From the NCBI GenBank assembly GCA_022605955.1, contig JAKCOZ010000002.1:69172783-69236782 (forward strand): DNA of 64,000 bases, written 5' to 3'. The notes under the pieces are model-generated. The model saw only the letters and a program-made list of their open reading frames with translations. It made no database searches and had not been told where the DNA came from. Positions 1 through 9,900 of the stretch are shown here, in pieces. Numbering within the stretch: position 1 is the first letter of the stretch; the number at the start of each line of letters is the position of its first letter. A program made the translations under genes and the position numbers. The stretch is from Rallus limicola (lineage: Eukaryota; Chordata; Aves; Gruiformes; Rallidae).

Positions 1-972
1 GATCAAATTACAGAATCACAAACTTCAGCCTGTGGATTTACATCCCCTTTGCATTCTCTCCTAAGAAGAAAACAGTTTTTCTTTTCATTCTATAGTAGAT
101 AATTTATTTCACACTTTCATATTTGCTGTAACTTTTTTTTCCCCCAGTGCCTACTCAGTTCCCTTCATTTTTCTCTAGTCCTTATTTCCCTGAGACAAAC
201 CATGATCTCATCATGTCGAGAATAAATTTATAGGATTTTCAATAATGTAACTGAGGGAAGAATTTGCTCACCATGTCTTGAATGCAGATCAGAACTTCTT
301 CCCATCTTGGCCTTGTCTTTTATCTTTATAGAACACTAGTGTCCTGTGTACATCCTTGAACAAAATGCAGAACAGCACTGGATCCCTGGAGTTTGCAATT
401 GCCTCTCCCCCCCTCCTACTTTTTGAAGCTGGATGGAGAAAGAAGCAGCCAACTTTCTCTAGAAATTCAATACGATTACATACTCTTGAAATGCATTCTA
501 TTATTGTCATTATCATTATTATATTGGCAAAGCCTCCTTGTAGAGCAAGTGACAATGCTTACATAGACAAATGCTGACATGATGACCAGAGTGTAATCTA
601 TCTGCTTAGAAACCTAGAAAACACGCACATCTTGTTCAGGTGACATTTGCTGTTGTTTCTATTAGTGACCAGTTCAGAAGAGCACTAGTTTGTTTTTAAA
701 TTAGGATGCAGAAACCAATATCTAAATCTGGAGCTGAATGCATATACCTCTGTATTTGAGTTGAGTACCACTGTCAGAGGAGAACAGAAGACAGCAAGGG
801 AGAAGGCAGTCTCAGAAGATTTTTAACTACCAGTGGCTATGTCTACACAACCAAGAACATGGCCCAGAAAGAGTGGGTTTATACTGAAAAATCACAGTTA
901 AAACATCAATAAAGACACACCCATCATTATTCATTTTAGCAGCTAAATCAACTTTTGAAAATTAAAAAGAGC
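1..972. other. Unique noncoding DNA, no gene seen
   Basis: AT-rich, CpG-poor sequence with no recognisable repeat. Overlapping 70-90 codon frames on both strands (about 289-577) have no family motif, and opposite-strand overlap of this kind is expected by chance. I see no splice-site pair enclosing them. Confidence 0.55.
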
Positions 973-1004
973 AATATATATATTTATTTTATATATATAT
1001 ATAA
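973..1004. repeat. (TA)n microsatellite
   Basis: Two runs of alternating T and A are separated by a short T-rich interruption. This is an imperfect dinucleotide repeat, probably length-variable, in very AT-rich surroundings. Confidence 0.85.
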
Positions 1005-2689
1005 AATTTAGGTTTAATAAAAGGTTTAATTATTTGAGGATTATTGTGGGTTCTGTTACATGTATAGACATGTCACAGATCAAAATATTTAAAACAATCC
1101 ATGCAACCAGTTCAATAAAATGGGCTGGAAAATGTCAGAATGACTCAAAGAGCAAAGGAAGAGTAAAAATAAACTGTAACAAATCAGAGGAAGATGGCTG
1201 GGGGAATGTGTTTGTGTGATGTGTTATAGCACATATAAATGGATAATCTAAGCAAGATTTTGTAAAGAATTTAATTAAATGTCAGAAAATTTGTAATGGA
1301 CCGTGGACAGAGAAACATTTCTGTATAGATAGGTTGGAAATATGGATAGGAAATTCAAGGACATTAATTTTAGAAAAGTGTAGGCTGAGAGATCTAGTGG
1401 GGAAGATAGTTAAAAGCAGACACATACAATCAAATAAAGAAATCCGATATGCATGGTGTTCACTATGGTCATAAAATGAGCTAAGAGTTTGCCATGCAAT
1501 ATAAAAGCAGAAAATTCTTTTAAAATCATGTTAAAAGAAGACATTGGAGCAGAGCTGTGTTTCAGTCTCTATTCTTGCATTATTTAAATAGTCTCCCTTG
1601 AAGAACAACTCACTCAGTTTTGGTCTGGATGTCTCAATACCCAAAAGATGCTGAAAAGGCAATTTGCTGGGATACTGGCAGCAGCTTTCAGCTCTGTGCT
1701 GGGAAATATCCATGTGTTTTTGGGGGAAACCTGCCGAGCTGCCACAGCCATGGTGCCACTATCTGATGCTCCTGTTAAAAGTCCTACACTGCATCACAGG
1801 CAAGCCCCTCCTGCATTCCTTATGCTTGGAGGAATGTTACTGCCCAAATGATACTTGCCCACATAGAGATAGTTTCCCTTTCAGCTCCAGCATATTCCCT
1901 CTCCCTTTGCAGGTATAGCTGCTCACAGGGGAACATCTGCCTCAACCACACGTCTGAAGTTACCTTCAGATTGTTTGCACAGAAAAGCTTTCTCCATTAC
2001 TCTGGTAAAGTCATATTCATGGTATGAACAGGGAGAGGATGCTACCAGTGCCAAGTACACATGTAGAGACCTCACCTGGCAAATCTCTGATGCTGGTCCA
2101 TGTGAATGTATTAGATTAAATTACGGGGGAAAAGATTAAACCAAACCAAACTAGAGCTCTGGGAATTACATTAAAGAAAAAGTGTTTTAATGGTGAGATT
2201 TACAGACTGGCAAAGAAAATGTTTTCAAAGAAAATGACAAACTGTTTTGCTGCTGTATTAAAAAGGTACAGGAAAATCTCCTGAAAGCAAATATCTTCCT
2301 TTAGCTGAGAAATGACCTATGTATTAGTCTGTACATTTCATCTACAATTCAGCTACCTGTATAAAGGTACTACAGCAAAATGCATACAAAACCAAAGTCC
2401 TAACCCCTCAACAAGCACCTAGGTAAAATTTATGATGCAGCTCTATCTCCAGGCTTTACTTGGTCTAGAAACTTAAGGAAGAACACCTGCATGCACAGGA
2501 TTTGTATCTGAATAGTACTCATGGTGATCCCAGTTCCTGTACAGTCAATATTCCAGCTATCATCCAGAATGATTTTATTCTATTCTGGACTTCCTTTTCA
2601 ATGGCTGAGATTATAGAAGCCCAAAGAAATAGTTATAGTCAAAAGGTAAACTGAATGGGTCAACAGAGACATGCGCTGGACTAAAAATA
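1005..2689. other. Unique noncoding DNA, no gene seen
   Basis: No transposon or exon is recognised. Around 1640-1920 the sequence is slightly more GC-rich and carries overlapping 67- and 84-codon plus-strand frames, but neither shows a conserved motif or a convincing splice context. Confidence 0.5.
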
Positions 2690-3050
2690 ATATGACAGGA
2701 ATCTGAAGGAGAGGGGTCTGTTGCTGACAAGAGAGGAATGCAGCAGACACTGTTCAGGGAGAAAGGTGACAGTACACCCTCAGGAAAGAGGCGGCAGCGC
2801 ACACGTGCGGAGAAGCACATGTATCCAGGGAAGAGCCTCTGTGGAATTCCAGGGGCAAATATTTATAGGGGCCAGATCCCTACCTGCCCACCCAGCCAGC
2901 CTGGAGCCAGGCTGAGCCCTGCCCTCCCAGTGCTCTCCCCAGTCAAGACTGGCCCCACCACTGCTGCTCCTAACCATCATCTTTGTGGTTGCCCAGGCCT
3001 AGTCTGCCTCTGGACTGCAGCCACCATCTTCTACCACTTCTCCTTTCAGA
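2690..3050. other. GC-richer patch with clustered CpGs
   Basis: This stretch is visibly richer in G and C than its neighbours. Around 2789-2814 four or more CpGs fall within about 25 bases and include a CACGTG E-box-type palindrome, while CpG is scarce elsewhere in the window. A TATTTATAG element lies at about 2860. It could be a small regulatory element or an unrecognised old repeat. Overlapping frames of up to 107 codons here look like compositional shadows. Confidence 0.3.
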
Positions 3051-3890
3051 AATGGTTTTAGAAATGCCTTGTTAATATAAGCAAAGCTGGGCCTCTCCAA
3101 TCTTCCACTCAAGGCTGGATCTCCTTACATGTGAAGTGCCACTCATCATTCTTAAACACATCGTTCTTAAATGATGCAGAAGAGAGAGGCTAATTCCTTA
3201 CAACCTTCCTGCTCCTCAGCATTTCAAGCTGAAGGAGGTAAGCCTGCCAAATAGATCTGCTTTCTGTCCTTTAGTGGTTCTGACCTTATTTTAGTCTGCA
3301 AAGATTAAATTAAAGATCCTTTTTCCTCTGTAAGGCAAAGAGCAGACAACATGCATTAAACACTAGGATGGACATGAACAGTGATCTCATTTTTAGTTCT
3401 GGCAACATGCAGCTTCCAGGAAGTAAACAGTTATGTGAGCCCCACTCTCTTCAGGCTTGCTCAAAACACATCAACTTCCCTTCTGAGTGTTTACAAATGG
3501 GCAAATTCTTATGTTTATCTCTGGTTCATCTGTGTGATTCTGGCCCCTTGAGTCTGGAAGGATATATGCATAGTCAGAGACACATCATTTTTTAAACGTG
3601 CTGCCAGTTTGAAATATGCTGTGACTTCCGTGTGGGCTGTGACAAACGGAATCACAAATTCAGACCATCTTTGGTGGGTGGTCTGTGCAGCCTGCCTGAT
3701 CTGATCCATGCAACCATCTTTTGCTCTTTACAGAACCAGAAACGTAATACTGTAACTCTCCGAAGGTATCACAAAACAAAAGAGTGATTCAGAATCAAAA
3801 TTTTAGGTTTAATAAAAAACGCCTGCCGGGCACATAGTATGTGTCATTGTTTTTTGTCTCAGGAGAGCTCTCCAAATGCTGTCTAGGAGA
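3051..3890. other. Unique noncoding DNA, no gene seen
   Basis: No repeat is recognised. An 18-nt stretch at 3220-3237 sits between a pyrimidine-rich CAG and a GTAAGC. It is listed as a weak microexon candidate in the findings and not annotated as a gene. Confidence 0.45.
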
Positions 3891-3891
3891 C

Positions 3892-4285
3892 CACACTGGG
3901 AAAGGAGTGGATTTTGTCTTTGACACGTGTTGCTTTCCAAAAGAAAATCTGGTACTGCAACATCTGCAGGATCTGAGAAATCTGATACATAAGAGATCTT
4001 CAGACAAGAAGCAGCCAGCAATCAGAGCAGACTATAAAGGTTTAGAGAAGTTCCTATATAGAACGCACTCGGTTGAAACAGAAGTTTCAATAGAAGCGTG
4101 ACACTTTTAATTTAGTACATATGTGTCTGTCCCACAGACTACTTTCCAGTGCTGAGCTTTCCCCATGCCACGTTGGGGAGAAGCCCTACGAGCAAGCTGC
4201 AGGTGGAAAGACTTTACCTTATCATTGCAGCCACTCTCTGTCATCATCATTTCCTCCCTTCCATCATGGAAGGAAGGGGGATGGA
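3892..4285 (+). pseudogene. Decayed C2H2 zinc-finger gene remnant (tentative)
   Basis: At 4169-4216 the plus strand reads HVGEKPYEQAAGGKTL. This matches the Krueppel-type inter-finger linker plus the start of the next finger (H-x-GEKPYE-C-x2-C-GK-x-F), with both zinc-binding cysteines replaced (Q and G). The codons also resemble the usual linker codons. A second degraded linker-like string, HHGRKG, begins near 4262. Its spacing is 31 codons against the usual 28, and the excess of three could be the TCA-TCA-TCA run between them. Upstream, in another frame, an 86-codon open stretch (3841-4101) contains HTGKG at 3892 and RTHSVE near 4060, which weakly resemble linkers. The frame change between the parts, the lost cysteines and the stops all argue for a dead copy. 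No KRAB, SCAN or BTB region is visible. The single strong linker is the main support; the rest is inference. Confidence 0.33.
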
Positions 4286-4290
4286 TATGT

Positions 4291-6582
4291 AACACTGGTA
4301 TTTTCAAAGAGATGCTTTAATGGAAAAAACCTTTCCATGACAAGTTTGGCTTCCTTGTTCCAAATTGAGAATAAAAATTCAGAAGGACATTGTATCCCTT
4401 ATTTCTTGCACTAAGAGCAAAGATCAACACAGTTTGGAATCCCAGTCCTCCAGACTTGGAAGGCAGGCAGGGTAGGGGTTAGAGTGAGAAACATTGTTCT
4501 CTCTTCCTATGTTTTGGCTTTCTACTTGCATGGCACTGAGGGAGAATTTTAGGGTCTTTCTTGTGTCAAATGTCACAGTGAGGTATAGATAAAAGGAACT
4601 GAGTTTAGACATTGAACAAAGAAAGTGTAGGACAGATTGGGAGTCTTCCCAGCTTATAGACTGGATTTGTCTGCTAATGTGTGCAAGATGCCCTCTCTTC
4701 TTCAGCCTCTTCATTTCTTTGTCTCCTTTCCTTTAAAAGTTATTCCTTGCTTCTGGGTTGTTTGAGGGGTTTTTTTCTTTTTCCTCCTGTACCTTCTAAA
4801 GACTGCTCCATGATGCTTTGTACAGTTTATTCCTTATCCTTGTCCCAATAACTACATTGTTCTCCACCATCTGACCTCTGGTTCTTATGGCTGACTGCTC
4901 ACCCCCACTTTGCTTTGTTGATTCCTCTGTGCTGGGATGGGCAAGGGCTTGTGAATGCTTTGTGTTAGTGGGACCACTGGTGCACTGGACAAAATTAACT
5001 GGAACAGTTTTGCCCTCTGATCTCAGCAGCAGCTGCACATAACAGAATAACAAAAGTTTGGGTGGTGGTTACTGCAAAAGTGCTGATGATGGGAGTGCAC
5101 AACTCAACCCTATGTTCCTGCATGTCCCACCATATTTTGCTCTCAAAAAGGTGCCCCATGAGACACATCAACATCCTGTAGTTAAACTGTAGGCCTAGGA
5201 GCTGCCAAGGACAGTCGTCCCCCCACTAGGTGATGGCCATTGCCTCTGTGAACACTGGTTTTGTAAGCTGTGCAGGATTTATACCCTCATGCAGTGGCCC
5301 AGACCTGTATTTTTGAGCAAGAGGTGTATTTAGTATTCAGAAGATGCATAAAATTCACCTTCCCTAGAAGCAGTCCATGATGCAGACCATGACTGTTGTT
5401 GCTTTCATGGACTTATAGATGCGTAAACATTGTTTCACTGAAAGAGGTCTTCACTGAGAAGATTTTGTCAAAATATCTAATTTAATTGCCCTTTGGTGTG
5501 ATCAATACCTACTGATAGGTTTATGAAAACTGAGTAGTCTTCTGTTACATATTTTTGAGTTTCAAATTAAATATGATCCCAAATAAACACTATCAATATT
5601 TAGTAAACTTCAGAGTGTGATTATGGCCCTGCTTTGCAAAAAGCCCATAGCTTAATTAGAGCTCTGTGCACTTCAAAGGGAAAGTTTATCTGTTTCTGAA
5701 CTGCTGTCTCACTATCACTGTGTGCTCAAAAAATATTAAAATAAATCAAAACAAAAGCAAAAAACATTTCTAATCACAGCCATAAGTACAAAATACTGAT
5801 TGAACAACATGAAAGAAGACACACCTCCAGTTTCAGTTTTACATTGTTCCTATTAACCCGGCTTTTTAAAATGCCACAGGTTATAAACTATTCTTAGGCT
5901 AACAGGAAATCCAGGCTTTCCCTTGCTGCCAACTGTTTTCTGAAATACTGCATATTAATTAGAAAAAACCCAACACATTTAGTGAACAGTAGTGCTACAG
6001 TTTAAAATTCAAATGAGAGAGGAAGTGTTAAGACTTCATTCTGTTTAGCCATATGTGAGGCACCTGCCTAAAGAACATTATGGAGGTATTAATCTATACA
6101 GGTGTCCAAACGCTTCCAAATACCTATTTGTGAGGTGTAGAATTTTCTTGGTTATACCTCTTTCATACAGAATAGTTGATGTCAATAGGCTGTGAACCAG
6201 AATTGTTTTCAACATTAGCCATCTGTTATGCTTTACCACAGTAAAATATTATTAAACAGTATTATTTCTTCTTCCTTCACAATGACCTGACATGCAAATG
6301 ACCCATACTGAGATATTTTTTGTCAGCTGAGTTGTACTTTACAGCTCGAGTGGTGCTACCAGTGGGGTTAGAGCAGGGTGAAGAAAGTTTCAGAATGAGT
6401 TACATGGTCTTAGGTACTTCTTTCTTTCCAAAGAAAACGCAGATGTGGCTTAAAGTGAAACTGCAATAATAGAAAACTGCAGATACCACCAAAAATTAAG
6501 AACCCAAACAGCCCAACACTTCCCAAACAAACCACCCCCTATTCAAATTCTGTCTCTTTAATCTTCTTTCATAATTAGCAGT
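4291..6582. other. Unique noncoding DNA, no gene seen
   Basis: This stretch is mixed in composition. Minus-strand frames of 96 and 85 codons (4424-4714 and 4796-5053) show no recognisable domain. No known repeat, tRNA-like structure or strong exon signals were seen. Confidence 0.5.
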
Positions 6583-6650
6583 TTTCCTTCCTTGTCTTCT
6601 GTTCATTCTCTCTTGCATTCTCTCTTTCCCTCTCTCCTGTTCCTGTCTAC
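6583..6650. repeat. Pyrimidine-rich (CT) low-complexity tract
   Basis: The plus strand is almost all C and T, with repeated TTCTCTC and TCTCTCC elements. This is simple low-complexity DNA, and I see no acceptor AG with exon-like sequence after it. Confidence 0.65.
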
Positions 6651-9105
6651 CTTGTCACACTAAGATGGCAAGTTCCTTGGATTAAAGGTCTTCTTCAAAA
6701 TCCCTCTCACAAAATTGCACGTTATAAATACATTAAAACAACATAGTTTTTGAGGTTGTCTGCAATGACCAACACAAACGATCAAGAATAAAACTAATTT
6801 TCTTATAAAACATGAATTTAAAATAATCTAGCAGTGGGTGGCTGTGTACATCACAGTGAGCAGAATGGGAGTGTGGGGAGCGTTCTGTGAGCTGGACCCA
6901 GCTAAGCTGGGGGCTGAGCAGAAAGTTAATTCAGTGTACAGACTGAGATCACTCTGAACAGAGATCACAGAGTGGCAAGAAATTTTAAACCGAAGAAAAA
7001 GCCCCAGTGTTTTCAGAGTAAGATGGGAAAAAGCTCATTCCTGAGAAGATTTAGAGAGGTTCAGGCTCACGTAAGTTGTCTTCATTAGTACTTCCCTATG
7101 TAATATGTATTTTAAGTGATGTAAAGAGGCTGAGCTGTTCTCCTGCCTTCTTATCCCTGCTGCTGCCTTTGCAGCACTGTGAAACACAATCACTTTTGTC
7201 ACACTGAAGAGAAGAGGGATGCAATCCTCCCTGAACTGCTGGTTTGTGGCTTCAGTGGCAGAGAAAACAGGAGAAAATTTGGAATTTTTGTATGTCATAA
7301 GCATGGATCCAAATAAGTAAAATCCATTTTTGTGCAAATGTTTATTTGCACAGTTAGATTGGAGATTTATTTTTAACACCACCTAACTTACTCCAACTCC
7401 TGGTTTCAGTTTCTGGTACCTGACATACTTTAACTGTCCTGGAGTTCTGTGACATAACTTCTTTTGGGTTCTTTGTCCCTGTGTTAATTTTAAATCCCGC
7501 TCTTTGGGGAAAATGATTGAAAGGATATGTTATTTTCCTGATGTTGAAAATGCTAGCAAGTTTTCCTTAAATACTTGGTCATTATTCAGTAGGAGAATTT
7601 TCTCTTTTAAGTCAAGTTCCTTTTTCCATCTTTCTAAAAGTCCATTTGTTGTGGCCACTGATGAATCTCTGAGAAACTATTTCATAGCTGTTCATCAGCA
7701 CTGGATGTTTGTGGCCAGCAGCCCAAAAGATATTTTCTCACCTGGGCCGTGTCCAGCCTGGGAAGTCTTTACAAACACAGCTCAGGGCTGCTGCCTGCCC
7801 TGAAGTAGGATGTGTGAACAAGAGACTCCATCTCACATGGGCTTTTACTAACCACACCGCCTCGTCTCACAAAAGGGTGGAAGATGGTCAGTCCCTCATC
7901 AAATGTAACAAGGGATGAGAAAATTGTGCTGATGTTGGGAAGAGATTTGAATGCAGACCTTTGTGAAGCAGAGGTAGGAACAGGGCAAGAGATACAAGGG
8001 AAGGAGAGAACATGTGTTATCTGTAATCTACTGTAGTTTTAATTGCATGCCACCATTCAGCAAACAGTTGTCAGCTATTACATAGCTCGTGAGAACTTAT
8101 ATCTTGCTCTAAATGAATGGAATAAACATAATTTTAAATAATTGTTGTCTTTGCATTGAAGAGATTCTTTTTTCCCAGAACCTTGGCTACAACGATATTA
8201 CTTTTTGTAAATAAAAACCCTACGATACTTCATTAGGTGTTGCATGCTATTTTGTAGGATGTCTTTCTAAAGGAGTTCATTATTTCAACTGAAGTCCTGC
8301 AGTAACTGCTGATTACAAATTCTAATGCCTAATCTCTCAGAGATATATAATCTAACATTTCACTTCACCTTTTATAAGCTTAATGCATCACAGATGGAAG
8401 TTAAAGCTTTAAGGGGGGTGTCAAACGTAATTACCTTGAAGATTAAAGCAGTCATCAACTGAAAGATACTTTGTTATCCATAACAAAACCTTTGTGAGTA
8501 ATTAACATACACAGCATAATTTTAACACACTGGAAATCTAAAACTCCAGTTTTACTAAGTTACTAATCGATATTAATGTTTCATATTTACTCTGTGAAGT
8601 TAGCAATGTTATTAAATGAGCATTTAATGAGACACTGGCTTGATATTCTAGAAATTGGATTTCTTCATATCTTTACTTAATTTACTTTACAGTTAATCAG
8701 CCAAAATTACTTCTGCATGCATTTTGCTGTTCCTGCTGGAGTCTGATCTTAGACATGGTGTATCTGCCCTCGAACATCACCGCAGTGAGTGGAAAGTCTT
8801 CAATTAGAGTCAGGTATTGACACTGGTATTGAGGGCTGGGTGGGGAAGAACCAGGAGCGTGGTTTTGGGACTAGGAGGCTGATCAGATACAGCAGTACTT
8901 ACCCTAACTTTTAGGTTTGAGACTAGACTCTGGCCGGCAAGTTCGCCTAATTCATTTTATGAAGACATTTCATTTTATAATATGTTCAGCAAACTTTGCA
9001 CTTCATAGACTCGAGAGAACTGCAAAAATACAAAACTTGTGTTTGTAAGGCTGAAACCACAATCTGTGTTTTGTTATGGTTCTATAACAGATCTACTATT
9101 ATTTT
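6651..9105. other. Unique noncoding DNA, no gene seen
   Basis: A 115-codon minus-strand frame (7035-7382) and a 99-codon plus-strand frame (7504-7803) are present but lack known motifs and are within chance length. The part around 8340-8700 is very AT-rich with many TAATTA and ATTAAT words and few low-complexity runs. A conserved noncoding element would look like this, but it cannot be shown without comparison. Confidence 0.45.
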
Positions 9106-9231
9106 GAAAGGTAAGAGATATAGTGGAAGCCCCACATTAATTGATATCCCTGCATATCGCAGGGGATTTAAGACTAAATGACATTTAAAAGTTCCCTCCA
9201 ATGCAAACTATTATAGGATTCTATGAACTGG
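9106..9231 (+). mobile_element. CR1 LINE remnant, 3' end
   Basis: The segment matches the generic avian CR1 3' terminus. It has a CCTGCA...GCAGGGG hairpin-like element, then a degraded form of the 'gacctttaaaggtcccttccaaccc' region (GACATTTAAAAGTTCCCTCC at 9180), and finally GGATTCTATGAACTG. Only about the last 120 bases of the element remain, which fits the usual 5' truncation of CR1. The copy is diverged and has no coding capacity. Confidence 0.65.
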
Positions 9232-9549
9232 TTCTGAAATGAAAATTATCTGCTCTGGGAAAAAAAGGAATATCTACACTAGCAGCAGCAAGGTATACAT
9301 GGAAAAAACTACTTACAAATCATGATGTACAATAGAAAGAAGATAAGTACAGATGTTTATCTACGTCCTTTATAACAGAAGCATGGTAAAAGTGTAAATT
9401 CTTCTTTACTATTCCCGAGGTTTTAACTATATTATATATATGTACAGTTAATATTGCATTCCCATATAATAGAAAAAACAACTATTATTCCCAGTATATG
9501 CATGAGGAACAGTTGTATATGCTCTATTTGGTAAAAAATAATCCCTTCT
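9232..9549. other. AT-rich noncoding DNA
   Basis: No gene or recognised repeat. There is a short TATATATA run near 9434-9441. Confidence 0.5.
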
Positions 9550-9900
9550 TGAATGCAGCATGTAGTTTTAGCCTCTCTAGTACCCAAAAGATGTCAACGA
9601 GTTTTGAAGGAATTTAGATAATAGCAACATAAATGATTAAGGGGACGGAGAGTTTGATTTATGAGGAAAGATTAAAATATGTTCTACTTAGCCAAATGAC
9701 GGCTAATAATGAAAGAGTAGAGTAATGACAATATTCTACAAGTATTTAAACCCTGAGTACACCAAGAAAAAGAGTGGAAGTGTTTAAGGTGGTACAAGGT
9801 TTCAAAACACTGACCTGATATTGACAAGAGTTGTGTTTGCGTGTTTTTCCTCCAAACTAGGACTAATTAACTAACTGTGGAGTTTATGTAAGGACAAAAT
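9550..9900 (+). mobile_element. Old, highly diverged CR1-like LINE fragment
   Basis: Several words line up in order with the C-terminal ORF2/3' region of CR1: ATGATTAAGGGG and then GGAGAGTTTGATTTATGAGG (about 9632-9667), a degraded 'rolling' AGATTAAAATATG, then ATATTCTACAAGTATTTAAA (about 9732). In intact CR1 this region encodes the segment after the reverse transcriptase (MI-x-GLE-x-L-x-YE-x-RL). Stops interrupt every frame. The match is weak, and the boundaries are uncertain by about 50 bases. Confidence 0.45.

Noticed and set aside
7035..7382. 115-codon minus-strand frame
   Set aside because: Length is within chance for AT-rich DNA of 64 kb, and no recognisable domain or exon signals.
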